Below, one piece after another: positions 1 through 9,798 of a stretch of DNA of 64,000 nucleotides. Origin of the DNA: Paenibacillus_AB hodogayensis (GTDB taxonomy: Bacteria; Bacillota; Bacilli; Paenibacillales; NBRC-103111). The position numbers were made by a program, and so were the translations under genes. Position 1 is the first letter of the stretch. Each line of letters opens with the position of its first letter. The notes beneath the pieces are model-generated. The model saw only the letters and a program-made list of their open reading frames with translations. It did not search any database and was not told where the DNA came from. The stretch is from the NCBI RefSeq assembly GCF_039536325.1, contig NZ_BAAAYO010000017.1:62001-126000 (forward strand). The letters are read 5' to 3'.

Positions 1-3000
1 CCTACTTCGATATGGGCGGGATATACGCATGCGCCTGTTACAATTACAAGCCCGGCCTCGCCGATCAATATAACGGTGAACGGCAAATTAGTGAAATCGG
101 ACTTACCGCCCAAATTTATCGATGGTAAAATCTGGGTATCGGCCGAGGCAATGGCTCATTATCTCTATTCGGTATTTTATGAAACTACCGATCACACGCA
201 ATTTGTTTTAAAAAATGATTACTATAAAATGACAGCCGAATACGGAAGCAATCAAGTAACAGTAAATAACGGTTCAACGACTACAACCCTTACTACCGCA
301 ATGCCCTTTAAAGACGGCTATAGAAGTTTTATCCCATTGGATACGCTCATGTATGCGTTTGAAGCCACATACACGTGGAATGCCGGGAGCAATACGGCGG
401 AAATGCTCTATGATGAAAACCGGCATATTACCGATGAGGCCGCTATACCTACAGCCGTGCCTGGTGTTGATATAACAGCCGTAGGAAAATCGAGAGACGG
501 CTATTATAGGATTCCGCTTAGCGATCCGAATGCTGTAGTAACGGTATGGCGGAAATCGGCGGATCCGGCCAACTATGTCATCCCTGCTAAACCGAGAAAT
601 ACGGGCTACGCTTGGCTTGAAATGCCTAAGCCCGGTTATAATGCGGCAATAGGCGCCTTTGAAGGAGGCATTAGTTATGCGGGCGGCCCCGGCAACGAAA
701 TCATTCGCGTTAGAATTAAATACTCAGACGGCATCACGCCGGATAAGTGGTTTAAAACCACCATTTCCACAGTCGTCGGAGGCGGTAACAGTATACCCGA
801 CTACACCTATCATCTAAGAAGTACGTTCAATAATATAAGCGTGTATCTGGATTATTTCGGATATACGGCCGGAGATTCAATTACGTATACGCTTCCAGTT
901 GCATCTCCTAACACCATGCAAGTTCCACTTGATCCTGCTAATGAGGTACGTTTCAGGAAAGTTGGAGCTGTGGCATGGGAAGAAGGCCTTTCTCTGGCAT
1001 ACGATTCGGCTAACAAGAATTTCAGAGGCTCTATCGTCGGTCTTGAGCCCGACACGGAATATGAAGTGCAAGTGAAAGTCCTTAAGGACAATTCTACGTA
1101 CACCGATATAATCCGAACATGGAAAGAAGAGGTCCCGATCGCAACGGACATCCCTCTCTCATCCATCTATGTGCCGGGTAAACCTCTGTCCGTTCAAGGG
1201 TTGAGAGGAACAGCAAGCGGATATATCCGTATCATCGGAGACGGAACTACTGTGGTCGAAGTAACCGATGAATTTTGGGAAGCGGTCATGATCGCGCAGT
1301 CCGAATATGTAATTTTGGAAAACGTCATCATCCGGGGAGGCAAAAGGAGCGGGATCTCGGTTCTCAGTTCCAGTCACCACATCCGAATTATCAATTGTGA
1401 TATTTCCGGTTTCGGAAGAGAAGCAACTCTCTACTTGGGAAAGCAAACGATAGTCAACAATTCAAATCCGAATCTGGCTGTTGACCTGCGCACAGGGCAA
1501 GTTTATTCGGCCAACTCCACGCCTGTCAACAATGACTCGGGTATCCATGTAAGCGACGCCAGTTATCTCGTCATTGAAAAAAACTTTATCCATAATGCAA
1601 GAACAAAATCCAATGCCTGGAATGCCGGCGGAGGTAGAGGATGGTACGAAAATGTGCCGGGGTTCTTCGAATGGAATGAAAAACATCCGCAAGGTGTAAG
1701 CGGCATGTATGCAAGAGGAGGAGTAGGCGTCGTGATCCGATACAACGACATTGTCGGAAGCGACGATCACCGTTTTAACGCTCTCATTGAAACTTACGGA
1801 AATCACGATACAGACGGCGGTATCGGGGTCGATTCCGACGTATACGGAAACTATTTGGCGTTTGGTCAAGCCGACAGCATGGAATTAGAAGGCTCGAATA
1901 TGAACGTAAGGTTTTACAACAACAAAATAGAGGGCATGTCTGGCGGCTTAGGGATGGATTCGGTTTATATAGGTCCCGTGTATGTGTTTAGAAATCTGAT
2001 CACGAACTTGGGTGACGAATGGGGATTGGTTACAGGAGTAACCAAGCACGGAACAGATCCTGCTGATTGGAGAATGGGATTGGGCGTTAACTATCTGTTT
2101 AACAATACAATCATTAGTCCAATGGGGCACATAACCCGGAAAGACGCTCAATTATACAGACCGTATTATCGGAATAATATCATTGAATCCCAAGATAGTC
2201 CTGTTGGCGGCCAGAACGTAATTACGCTTAAACATATGTACAATTATCCCGGCGTTAGCTACGATTACGACTTGCTTAACGGAGCTTCGACATCCACGAA
2301 TAATACCAGTACCGGCGGACCTGCGCCGACCGTTGAGCCTCACGGGATCACCGGGGTAAAGACCGGAACAGCTATAGCACCCGATTCGAGCAAAAAGGCG
2401 ACGTTCTCCAACAGAACGGAAGGGGATTATAGCCAAACGAGCGGGAGTCTCGGTTTTGATGCGGGCACCACGATTCCTAACTTTGTAACCAGTGCTTCGT
2501 ACTCAGGCTCCGCACCTGATATTGGAGCTATCGAAAGCGGCAAAGATGTGATCATTCCTACCAGACCAACCGCTTTAAGGTCAGATGGCAACAAATATCA
2601 GGTCAACATTACAGGGAATACAACTCAAACCGTCACGATCAAAACGAACGGTATTCCGACCGGAACCAAATATGATCTACGGAAGAACAACGATAATGTT
2701 TGGTTTACCGTTACAAATGCTGCAGGGGGTACCAGCGGCACGATTACAGAGGGTGTCGACCTGGTGCTCACTGTAACTGGCTATCCCAAGAAAATCGGTA
2801 AAAATTTCATGGGCGGACAATTCGGAACAACGATAACAAAAGGTCTGGTTGATCTGGCTAATTCGAAGTTTAATGTATTAACGGGTCAACCGGCAAAAGG
2901 GAAAGGAGCCTTCTTGGTTAAATTGGCAGATGGTCTTTCCTTGCCGATTTCGGTATATGTGACGGAAGGCAGTTATAACGCGAGCCATAATGTTACCTTT

Positions 3001-3759
3001 AAAGACGGGGCATTCGAACAAACGGCGACCGTCAATGCAAACGGAATGTCGCTCGGCGCAATCGTTACCCCTCCGACGCGGACAAAAGAATTTTATGCCT
3101 TCTTAGGCTGGTTCGACGCCACATATGCGAACAAGTTTGATTTCAGCAAACCAGTCGAAGCGGATACCGTTCTATACGCCAAGTGGCAGCCGGACACCAC
3201 TCCGCCTGTAAGCTCTGCAGCTGTGTCCGGAACGGCCGGATCGGGAGGATGGTATAAATCGGACGTCACGGTTTCGCTCTCAGCCTCATATGACATTGCC
3301 GGTATCCATGCGACCCAATATGCGTTAACCGTCGTACAGAGCGTTTACGGCACGCCACCGACGATTGGCTTTATAGCATACGCTTCACCGCTTGTGCTTG
3401 GTGACGGCATCTATGATGTGCAGTATCGCTCGATAGATAAGGCGGGCAATGCAGAAACCGCCAAATCCATAACAGTGAAGTCCGATAAGATTGCACCGAC
3501 GTTTACGGTATCGGCGAACGGAAATCCGCTGATGGAGAGCGCGGTGTTTGATGACAGCCAGCCCGTTACGCTGACTATTGTAAGCGGAGATAGCTTATCC
3601 GGTGTTGCCTCACAGGTGGTTACTGTCGATGGCCAGCCTTACGTGCCGGGAACAGTATTGAATTGGGCAGGTCAGTTAGGAGCCCATGTCGTTCAAGTTA
3701 CGGTGACGGATCAAGCAGGAAACTCGAGTCAACGGACGACGAATGTCACCGTTAATTGA
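1..3759 (+). CDS. Large secreted beta-helix surface protein, 5'-truncated by window edge
   Basis: The reading frame is open from base 1, so the true start lies upstream and the GTG at 76 is probably internal. The visible 1252 residues begin with a stalk-like segment (ITVNGKLVKSD, then IDGKIWVSAEAMA) resembling the copper-amine-oxidase N-terminal fold common in Paenibacillus surface proteins. A fibronectin-like stretch follows near residues 280-350, then a long right-handed parallel beta-helix (about residues 370-850, with repeated short NNxI/V rungs). Next comes an InlB/Listeria-Bacteroides-type repeat (about 1000-1065, ending LYAKWQPD), then two Ig-like modules. The beta-helix resembles pectate-lyase-like enzymes, but I could not fix catalytic residues. 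The likely role is binding or cleaving an extracellular polysaccharide at the cell surface. A terminator follows directly. Confidence 0.8.
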   Translation, partial: PTSIWAGYTHAPVTITSPASPINITVNGKLVKSDLPPKFIDGKIWVSAEAMAHYLYSVFYETTDHTQFVLKNDYYKMTAEYGSNQVTVNNGSTTTTLTTAMPFKDGYRSFIPLDTLMYAFEATYTWNAGSNTAEMLYDENRHITDEAAIPTAVPGVDITAVGKSRDGYYRIPLSDPNAVVTVWRKSADPANYVIPAKPRNTGYAWLEMPKPGYNAAIGAFEGGISYAGGPGNEIIRVRIKYSDGITPDKWFKTTISTVVGGGNSIPDYTYHLRSTFNNISVYLDYFGYTAGDSITYTLPVASPNTMQVPLDPANEVRFRKVGAVAWEEGLSLAYDSANKNFRGSIVGLEPDTEYEVQVKVLKDNSTYTDIIRTWKEEVPIATDIPLSSIYVPGKPLSVQGLRGTASGYIRIIGDGTTVVEVTDEFWEAVMIAQSEYVILENVIIRGGKRSGISVLSSSHHIRIINCDISGFGREATLYLGKQTIVNNSNPNLAVDLRTGQVYSANSTPVNNDSGIHVSDASYLVIEKNFIHNARTKSNAWNAGGGRGWYENVPGFFEWNEKHPQGVSGMYARGGVGVVIRYNDIVGSDDHRFNALIETYGNHDTDGGIGVDSDVYGNYLAFGQADSMELEGSNMNVRFYNNKIEGMSGGLGMDSVYIGPVYVFRNLITNLGDEWGLVTGVTKHGTDPADWRMGLGVNYLFNNTIISPMGHITRKDAQLYRPYYRNNIIESQDSPVGGQNVITLKHMYNYPGVSYDYDLLNGASTSTNNTSTGGPAPTVEPHGITGVKTGTAIAPDSSKKATFSNRTEGDYSQTSGSLGFDAGTTIPNFVTSASYSGSAPDIGAIESGKDVIIPTRPTALRSDGNKYQVNITGNTTQTVTIKTNGIPTGTKYDLRKNNDNVWFTVTNAAGGTSGTITEGVDLVLTVTGYPKKIGKNFMGGQFGTTITKGLVDLANSKFNVLTGQPAKGKGAFLVKLADGLSLPISVYVTEGSYNASHNVTFKDGAFEQTATVNANGMSLGAIVTPPTRTKEFYAFLGWFDATYANKFDFSKPVEADTVLYAKWQPDTTPPVSSAAVSGTAGSGGWYKSDVTVSLSASYDIAGIHATQYALTVVQSVYGTPPTIGFIAYASPLVLGDGIYDVQYRSIDKAGNAETAKSITVKSDKIAPTFTVSANGNPLMESAVFDDSQPVTLTIVSGDSLSGVASQVVTVDGQPYVPGTVLNWAGQLGAHVVQVTVTDQAGNSSQRTTNVTVN

Positions 3760-3796
3760 TTAAAAAAATTCTAGTACTTCAAAAGTCGAGTTGCAG

Positions 3797-3826
3797 CCCT
3801 GGTCTCGTTAGGAGATCAGGGTTTTT
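3797..3826 (+). terminator. Intrinsic terminator after the beta-helix protein gene
   Basis: The arms CCCTGGTCTC and GAGATCAGGG form a 10-bp stem with one G-T pair and a short loop, followed by five T. It lies about 40 bases after the stop codon and separates the gene from the serine hydrolase. Confidence 0.85.
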
Positions 3827-3948
3827 CATCATAAGCCTTACTCGGCCGAAAGGGGCGATTGTTTACGATTTGCTTAACTTGACGAGATCCGACCCCGCAG
3901 CGACACAATACCTACGAAACATTATGAAAAGAGGAGCTGGAGAAGCAA

Positions 3949-5415
3949 ATGAACCAAAATGAATTGTTTGCGCTGTCATTCTCGCCTGAACGTTTAGGGA
4001 TTCCCTCATCGTCTATCCTTCGATTTATGGATAAATTACATAGGGAACAAATCTGCATGCATGGATTTTTGTTGTTGCGACAGGGGCAAATAGCCGCTGA
4101 AGGCTACTGGTCACCTTTTTCGGAGACTAGCATGCATCGCATGTATTCCGTAAGCAAGAGCATCGTGTCTTTAGCTATAGGGTTGTTAATTGATGAAGGT
4201 AAACTTAATTTACATGACCGGGTTGTCGCCTTCTTCAAGGATAAATTGCCGGATCCCCTTCATCCTTATCTGGCTCAAGCCACCGTAAGAGACCTATTGA
4301 TGATGGCAAGTCCTCATATCAGAACGACGTATACTCGCCATGATACGGACTGGGCCGCCACTTTTTTGAACAGCAAGCCAACGCACATCCCGGGAACCCT
4401 TTTTTCCTACGACACCTCGGCTACAGTAGCCCTTTCCACGATTGTGGAACGGATCAGTGGGCTTACCTTTCTGTCGTATATGCGCGAGCGGCTGTTAGAT
4501 CCAATCGGCTTTTCCCAGGATGCATGGTGTGTTCAAACTCCAGAAGGCACATCGTGGGGAGGGTCCGGCGTAATTTGCAGCTTGAGGGATATGGCCAAAC
4601 TGGCCTATGTTTGCTTGAACAAAGGCCGTTGGAATGAGCGTCAGCTTATTTCGGAATCGTATATTCGCGAAGCTACATCGAAGCAAATGGATAATTCCAT
4701 CACAGGCCATCACGGGTACGGCTATCAAATTTGGATAGAGAGGAATAACGGATTTTCGTTCCGAGGGATGGGGTCCCAGCTTGCCTATTGCTTTCCCGAA
4801 CAGGATCTAATCTTTGCTTGTATAGCCGATACGCAGGGCTCCCCTAATGCAGAGGTCAACATTGTTCACGCGTTTCGCGAAGAGATATTTAATGCTGTTA
4901 CTGAGTATCCGCTACCAGAGGAGGATGCGACCTATACGATCCTGAAAGAAAAACTGAAAACGCTAGAGATATTGCCACAGACAGGTAATCACACTTCCTC
5001 CTTTGAACGGAAGGTGGCTGGAAACTGGTATGCCTTCCAAGAAAATACGATGGGACTCAAGCGGATGCGGTTTAGTTTTCTAGGAGATGAAGGTCTATGG
5101 GAATATGAGAATGCCTCGGGCGAACACCGTCTGAGATTTGGAATAGGCAAGATGGTTCAAGGGCCATTTCCTCAAACGAACTATTACGGCAAAAGAATCG
5201 GAACCGTATCCGGCAAAGGCTATGATTGCCTTTCATCGGCAGCATGGGTAGAAGAGCATAAGCTTAATCTGCTGGTCTATATAACGGATATTCATCTGGG
5301 CTCGCTTAAGATGACCGTCTCCTTCAAGGAAAATGAAGTGACCGTCTATATGATCAAAGCCGCCGAATGGTTTTTGGACGAGTATGAGGGAGTGGCAAGC
5401 GGTCACTGTGTATGA
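3949..5415 (+). CDS. Serine hydrolase, class C beta-lactamase / penicillin-binding-protein-like
   Basis: This 488-residue protein belongs to the beta-lactamase/transpeptidase-like serine hydrolases. It has the S-x-x-K nucleophile motif at residues 67-70 (S-V-S-K), a Tyr motif near residue 154 (Y-D-T-S, where many relatives have Y-x-N) and a G-M-G segment near residue 273 in the place of the usual K/H-x-G. A C-terminal domain of about 150 residues follows the catalytic fold. No signal peptide is visible, so the protein is probably cytoplasmic. Family members include esterases, D-amino-acid peptidases and 6-aminohexanoate-dimer hydrolases, and the substrate cannot be told from sequence. The start is ATG at 3949 behind an AGAGGAGCTGGAG ribosome site. 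It appears to be a single-gene unit, since a terminator precedes it. Confidence 0.88.
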   Translation: MNQNELFALSFSPERLGIPSSSILRFMDKLHREQICMHGFLLLRQGQIAAEGYWSPFSETSMHRMYSVSKSIVSLAIGLLIDEGKLNLHDRVVAFFKDKLPDPLHPYLAQATVRDLLMMASPHIRTTYTRHDTDWAATFLNSKPTHIPGTLFSYDTSATVALSTIVERISGLTFLSYMRERLLDPIGFSQDAWCVQTPEGTSWGGSGVICSLRDMAKLAYVCLNKGRWNERQLISESYIREATSKQMDNSITGHHGYGYQIWIERNNGFSFRGMGSQLAYCFPEQDLIFACIADTQGSPNAEVNIVHAFREEIFNAVTEYPLPEEDATYTILKEKLKTLEILPQTGNHTSSFERKVAGNWYAFQENTMGLKRMRFSFLGDEGLWEYENASGEHRLRFGIGKMVQGPFPQTNYYGKRIGTVSGKGYDCLSSAAWVEEHKLNLLVYITDIHLGSLKMTVSFKENEVTVYMIKAAEWFLDEYEGVASGHCV

Positions 5416-5711
5416 CTGCGAGAACACTGTATGAGGATGGAGGATTAAAGCGGAATTCCCCCTAATCTTGTCGAATTCAATGAAAAAAGAATCGTTAAGA
5501 AACAGATTCATTCTCTAGTACCTTGGCCGGATCAAATTACAGGGTATAAATGCTTTAATTTTCCTCTGGCCTGCTCCGTAGTGCAATGCCAGTGTACCGA
5601 CTTCTGTGCCTGATTGCGATTCGTTTCCCAAGCGGTTGCTTCTCGCTGCAAGTGTTCGATGGAGTCGATTCGGCGATGCAGACTCAGATGACGTAAAATA
5701 GTTTGTGTGCG
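5416..5711. other. Intergenic stretch, no gene recognised
   Basis: No open frame with a ribosome site or recognisable protein was found here. The longest frame is on the minus strand and shows no family signature. The stretch ends in the first copy of the TAACGG-type dispersed repeat. Confidence 0.5.
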
Positions 5712-5765
5712 CTAACGGGTGAGATAGCTCGATCCTTACACGACGGCAGCCGGACAATGTAGTGG
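5712..5765. repeat. TAACGG-type dispersed repeat, copy 1 (partial)
   Basis: It starts CTAACGGGTGAGATAGCTC and contains ACGGCAGCCGG, the same left half and hairpin arm as the better copy at 26749. It lies directly upstream of the DUF2691-like gene. Confidence 0.6.
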
Positions 5766-5785
5766 GTGTTAGAAAGGGAAAGAAT

Positions 5786-6262
5786 ATGGGACAAAATGTG
5801 AGGGGTATTAGTTTTCTGATCCCAAACGAATACGATAAATGGCTATTTAATATTCTGAAGCCGATTGATTTCAAGAAATACAAATGGTCTATTGGTTCAG
5901 GAGAGGAATACAAATACCAAGATAATGACTTAATACGGTTATTTTCAGATGATGTAAGTATACTCAGGGGCGAGGAACTATTTAAAATCATCGATACTGT
6001 TGAACCCCAATATATAGTCTTTGCTGATCTAAAGGCTTTCCCTCTAGACACCAATTCATTTGATATTAACACCTACGAAGATTTTCTAGTAAGCGACTGC
6101 GAACTAATTTTTCTAATTGTGGATTCAGTATACACGTCAATTTATTGTAAAGATCTTAAAACCTTGAGTGAATTGTACGTTAATGCAGCATCGCTCAAGG
6201 TTGACTCATTGACATATATAACAGACGATAATGACTTTAGAAATACCTTAAGAGTAAGGTGA
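5786..6262 (+). CDS. DUF2691-like small protein
   Basis: This 158-residue, cysteine-poor protein has no signal or membrane segment. It opens RGISFLIPNEYDKWLFN and later has IVFADLKAFP, which I recall as the hallmark pattern of the uncharacterised Bacillales family DUF2691 (typical length about 150 residues). The function of that family is unknown. I chose ATG 5786 because an AGAAAGGGAAAG ribosome site lies just upstream; an in-frame GTG at 5762 has none. Copies of the TAACGG-type repeat flank the gene on both sides, as they do several other small accessory genes here, so it may be an acquired module. Confidence 0.7.
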   Translation: MGQNVRGISFLIPNEYDKWLFNILKPIDFKKYKWSIGSGEEYKYQDNDLIRLFSDDVSILRGEELFKIIDTVEPQYIVFADLKAFPLDTNSFDINTYEDFLVSDCELIFLIVDSVYTSIYCKDLKTLSELYVNAASLKVDSLTYITDDNDFRNTLRVR

Positions 6263-6278
6263 TCTTCCAATGATTGAA

Positions 6279-6370
6279 CTAACGGATACATTAGTGTGAC
6301 GAAACTAGGGAACAGACTACGCGGCTGCTGCTGCCTTATTTCATTGAAAAAATGGTCCGTATTGTGTGAC
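6279..6370. repeat. TAACGG-type dispersed repeat, copy 2
   Basis: It begins CTAACGGATACATTAGTGTG and contains GCGGCTGCTGCTGCC followed by TTTCATTGAA. The second half ends GTCCGTATTGTGTGAC, echoing the first. It fills the gap between the DUF2691-like gene and the GNAT gene. Confidence 0.6.
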
Positions 6371-6412
6371 AATGTAACTAAAGGAAGAATCTTTCCAATG
6401 GAGGAGTCCTAA

Positions 6413-7105
6413 ATGTCCTTTGTTCGCATTGAAAGAGATCAATATCATGTTGTTAAGGGGTTATTCTCTGGGATGGAATCGGTGTTTACGCCCTATCCAC
6501 TCTCAATTTTAGAAGAAACGATTGATGGCATCGTCTTTGTAGACAACCAAGATCATCCTCAGTGTGCCGCTGTAATTTCCAGCGATTTCATCGGGGGGCG
6601 TTTGATTGGTCATGCTGTCGATAAGGAATTTAACGAAGGATTTATTGCTACGATGAAAGAACATTTTTTTTCAAATGTTTCTTCCAGTAACTTTAAATTA
6701 TTCTGGTCAACTGCCTCCGAAACATGGGATGAATTAATTTTTTGCATATTTGGTTATAAGGTATTTCGTATTAGCAGGACACAATTTAAATTTGACAGAC
6801 ACGTCTTCGAAACTCTAGGACCAGTCGAAACCAACAAAGACATGTTTCGAATAGATGCAGCGATGCTTCAGTCACATGAATCGTTGCGTAGAGAGATACA
6901 AGGTCTTTGGGGAAGTACAGAAAATTATCTGCAACATGATGTTGGATGGATCGCTTTGTCATCAGATGGAAGTGTGATGGGACTGTGTAATTCCGCATTT
7001 CTTGGGGGTGGGTTGGCAGAGCTCTCAATCCAAGTGAATAAATCAGTGCGTGGTCAGGGGCTTGGCTTTCAACTTGCGAGGAAAGCCACAGACCTCACAT
7101 GGTAA
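6413..7105 (+). CDS. GNAT-family acetyltransferase, probably 3'-truncated
   Basis: The 230 residues look like the GNAT acetyltransferase family related to zwittermicin A resistance protein ZmaR. The N-terminal half is divergent (PYPLSILEETIDGIVFVDN), and the C-terminal half carries the acetyl-CoA-binding turn (VNKSVRGQGLGFQLARKA). Relatives usually run another 30-40 residues past this point through the final beta-strands. Here the frame stops at once in a sequence that no longer resembles the family (RKATDLTW, then stop), so the gene is probably truncated and possibly inactive. The start is ATG 6413 with a GGAGGAG ribosome site. A repeat copy lies on each side. Confidence 0.72.
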   Translation: MSFVRIERDQYHVVKGLFSGMESVFTPYPLSILEETIDGIVFVDNQDHPQCAAVISSDFIGGRLIGHAVDKEFNEGFIATMKEHFFSNVSSSNFKLFWSTASETWDELIFCIFGYKVFRISRTQFKFDRHVFETLGPVETNKDMFRIDAAMLQSHESLRREIQGLWGSTENYLQHDVGWIALSSDGSVMGLCNSAFLGGGLAELSIQVNKSVRGQGLGFQLARKATDLTW

Positions 7106-7195
7106 GGGAATATCCAGCTTTAGTAAATGACACTATTCTTCAATTTTTGGAAACTCATACCTTATAACTGAATGGAAGGATACTATAAGACTCAA

Positions 7196-7290
7196 CTAAC
7201 GGAGACGATAGTTCAAATGGGACATGAGCGCAGCCGGTCACTATGATCAGCTGCTTTTTTCATTGAAGTAACGGGCAGCATAGTGAATGT
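7196..7290. repeat. TAACGG-type dispersed repeat, copy 3
   Basis: It starts with TAACGGAGACGATAGTTCAA at 7197, then has GCAGCCGG and CAGCTGC arms, and closes with ATTGAAGTAACGGGCAG. It shows the two TAACGG halves clearly, about 72 bases apart, in direct orientation. Confidence 0.75.
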
Positions 7291-7407
7291 TAATTCCGTT
7301 GAATGAACAGGTTCGCAATCGATAAGAACCCGATTTCTTCTTTAGAAGGTATAATTTAATCATAAAAGTTTGATTTCGAAATATCAAAGAAAGAAGGGAC
7401 TGGGGAC

Positions 7408-7797
7408 ATGATTCTTAAAGCGGCCCAACTTACGATTCTAGTGAAAGATCAGGAGGAAGCCAAACAATTTTATACGGAAAGACTTGTTTTTTTTGTAATC
7501 TCGGATATGGAATTTGGTCCGGGATCGCGATATCTAGCGGTCGCTCCGAGAGAGAGTAATGAAACATTATTTGAACTTGTAAAGGCGGACACACCAGACC
7601 AAAGAGCTTTGATAGGCAAACAAAGCGCTAATCAAGTCCTGATCATGTTTGAAACAGATGATATCGAAGGCGACTACTTTGAAATGAAAGAACGTGGTGT
7701 CGTGTTCCACGGAGAACCAACCCTAGTTCCGGGAGGAAAAGGGGTCGGTTTTGAGGATTTGTACGGTAATCAATTTGACTTGTTTCAAGCGGAGTAA
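7408..7797 (+). CDS. VOC-superfamily (glyoxalase/bleomycin-resistance fold) protein
   Basis: This 129-residue protein has the paired beta-alpha-beta-beta-beta pattern of the vicinal oxygen chelate superfamily. It begins ILKAAQLTILVKDQEEAKQF and ends FEDLYGNQFDLFQ, where the final E/N-x-F segment usually supplies a metal ligand. Family members are lyases, dioxygenases or antibiotic-binding proteins, and the specific role is not visible here. ATG 7408 has an AGAAGGGACTGGGG ribosome site. The next gene is an SRPBCC protein, a common pairing in Bacillales without an established joint function. Confidence 0.82.
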   Translation: MILKAAQLTILVKDQEEAKQFYTERLVFFVISDMEFGPGSRYLAVAPRESNETLFELVKADTPDQRALIGKQSANQVLIMFETDDIEGDYFEMKERGVVFHGEPTLVPGGKGVGFEDLYGNQFDLFQAE

Positions 7798-7936
7798 TCA
7801 ATACAATTACACGAATTGCGAAGCATAAAGTCGTGAGACAGTCTGAACAGTTTCTAAGTCAGTGTTTCTATGATGTCGGCGCACTGGTCTATTATTTGAA
7901 GGCCATTACAATACGCAACTTTGGAGGGTTGAAGTT

Positions 7937-8416
7937 ATGACAAATGAGTCGAGTAAGAAGAGAGTTGACTCTGCTTCGAGAATCATCAAAGCATCAACGA
8001 AAACTATCTATAAGGCATTCGTGGACCCTGGGGCTTTGGTTTTGTGGCTGCCACCGAAGGGTATGAAAGGCCATATCTTCGAGTTCGACGCTCGAGCCGG
8101 TGGAGCCTATCGCATATCTCTATCTTATATCGGAACGGACCATCCAATAGAGGGCAAGACCTCGGAAAATACTGACATTTCCAAAGGGAGATTCTTAGAG
8201 CTCACCCCGGGAGAGCGAATTGTATGGTCGGTAGAATTCGAGTCTGAGGACCCCGTTTACGCCGGAGAGATGATCATGACATGGACCTTAACAGCTGTTC
8301 CAGAAGGCACCAATGTTACTGTCGTTTGTGAGAACGTACCCGAAGGAATTCGGAAGGAAGATCACGACGTTGGTTTGAGGTCCACTCTGGAGAATCTTGC
8401 GGAATACACCGAATAA
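7937..8416 (+). CDS. SRPBCC (AHSA1-type) domain protein
   Basis: The 159 residues match the START/AHSA1-like SRPBCC fold. An N-terminal strand with the KTIYKAFVDPGALVLWLPP pattern is followed by FDARAGGAYRISLSY, an R-F-L-E-L-x-P-G-E-R-I-V-W strand and a C-terminal helix. These are small ligand-binding proteins, and no catalytic residues can be assigned. ATG 7937 follows a TTTGGAGGGTTG ribosome site. A second SRPBCC protein occurs at 11668, but the two are not close copies. Confidence 0.82.
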   Translation: MTNESSKKRVDSASRIIKASTKTIYKAFVDPGALVLWLPPKGMKGHIFEFDARAGGAYRISLSYIGTDHPIEGKTSENTDISKGRFLELTPGERIVWSVEFESEDPVYAGEMIMTWTLTAVPEGTNVTVVCENVPEGIRKEDHDVGLRSTLENLAEYTE

Positions 8417-8791
8417 TAGGTCGAGAAATTTATAGTATCAACCTAGAAGGGACTATGCTGCCTGAGATAGTAGTTTTATCACTACTCTAACGAGGAACAT
8501 GATTCAGTGCTTTTAAACAACTCTATTCTGACCCGGCCCGCATCATAGGTCGGGTTTACTGCATTTTTTGCAACCATTTTAAATAACTTTATTATCATCT
8601 AAGAACAACGATGTTTCAACTCCCCATTGTTATACGCCGGTTTGTTACCTACCCAAACACACCTTATTGCGGAATATCAGAAATTGACTTTGTCGAATCA
8701 TATGCTCGTACAGAATTCGATTATTGTTAGAACGACAACAATAGCCGGCTGTCGTTGTTCGTCAAAGTGGCTGGACAATACAAATTAAGCA
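8417..8791. other. Intergenic stretch with weak hairpins, no gene seen
   Basis: A possible weak terminator hairpin lies at 8531-8555 (ACCCGGCC with GGTCGGGT), followed by a T-rich tail. Around 8735-8765 a sequence resembling the right half of the TAACGG-type repeat can be recognised (CCGGCTGTCGTTGTTC). No coding frame is convincing. Confidence 0.4.
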
Positions 8792-8821
8792 TTGACAGGT
8801 GTTTAACAAAAGTAGTATTAT
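8792..8821 (+). promoter_or_regulatory. Predicted sigma-A promoter of the HAD phosphatase gene
   Basis: TTGACA at 8792-8797 and TATTAT at 8816-8821 are separated by 18 bases. This fits a vegetative promoter located 35 bases upstream of the start codon. Confidence 0.6.
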
Positions 8822-8855
8822 TCTTCCAATTTAATTTATTTTAAGGAGGGTATAG

Positions 8856-9671
8856 ATGACTGATATTCAGGCGATTGTACTAGACTTAGACGGAACCTTG
8901 CTTAGTAGTGATAAGACGATATCTCCTAGGAATTATCAGGCTGTTAAAAAATGTTATGATTCTGGAATACATATTATTGTTGCCACGGCGCGGCCGCCTA
9001 GAGATGCTAATCAATTTGTAAAGGATTTTCCTTTTGTAGACTACTTGGTTTATTACAATGGTGCTCTGGTAACATGTAAGTCAAAGCAATCAAATCGGCA
9101 CATAAGTATCCCAAACGACATTAGCCAACAGATTAGCAAATTCATCGAAATAAATGCTCCTCAATCGTTAATTTCATATGAGGTTAATGATTCATGGTAT
9201 CCGGGTAATCAAATCCCCGACTCGCAACGTGCTCACTTCGGTCTTCGACCAAATGATCCCTCACCCCAGGTTGTTGAGAATGAGTTTATTAGTTCAATCT
9301 CCCCCACAAAAATATTAGTGCATGGCTACAGTTCATGGAGAGAAATAATAGAACAATTCGGAAATCATGTGAACGTAATTGCAACTGATGGAGGCGTATT
9401 GATTCAAATTATGCAAAAGTCAGCATCAAAGGAAAAGGCTGTGCAATGGGTGCTTGACGATATTGGTGTGAATTCAGAAAATGTTATGGTTTTCGGGGAT
9501 GACTTTAACGATTTAGGACTGTTCCATATGTGCGGATCTCCAATCGCAATGGGAAACGCGATAATTGAACTGAAAGATTGTTCAAAACAAATAACTGAAT
9601 CAAATGATAATGATGGTGTTGCAGTTGCGCTTGAAAAATTTGTGCTTAGTAATACACCATTAGTAATATAA
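8856..9671 (+). CDS. HAD-superfamily phosphatase, Cof type
   Basis: This 271-residue protein has the Cof/IIB-type HAD signature. The nucleophile motif is D10-L-D12-G-T, motif II appears in IIVATARPP, a Lys sits in the SKEKAVQWVL segment, and the acidic motif IV is G-D-D-F-N-D near residue 214. The large C2-type cap between motifs II and III marks it as a sugar-phosphate or cofactor phosphatase subfamily. The substrate is unknown. ATG 8856 is preceded by a strong TTAAGGAGGGTATAG ribosome site and a good promoter, so it is probably its own transcription unit. The length is normal for the family. Confidence 0.9.
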   Translation: MTDIQAIVLDLDGTLLSSDKTISPRNYQAVKKCYDSGIHIIVATARPPRDANQFVKDFPFVDYLVYYNGALVTCKSKQSNRHISIPNDISQQISKFIEINAPQSLISYEVNDSWYPGNQIPDSQRAHFGLRPNDPSPQVVENEFISSISPTKILVHGYSSWREIIEQFGNHVNVIATDGGVLIQIMQKSASKEKAVQWVLDDIGVNSENVMVFGDDFNDLGLFHMCGSPIAMGNAIIELKDCSKQITESNDNDGVAVALEKFVLSNTPLVI

Positions 9672-9798
9672 ATGAACGGGAAATCTCAATGACGCTTGAA
9701 ATGCTGAATAGGGAAGAGAAGGCGCTCTCGGCTGCTGCTGCGTTTTAGGTAGACAGAGGGTTTCGGTAGCCGAGTGGTCACTATCGATTGTACGGCCA

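Noticed and set aside
3756..3962. 68-codon frame between the beta-helix and serine hydrolase genes
   Set aside because: It runs through a strong terminator hairpin and has no ribosome site.
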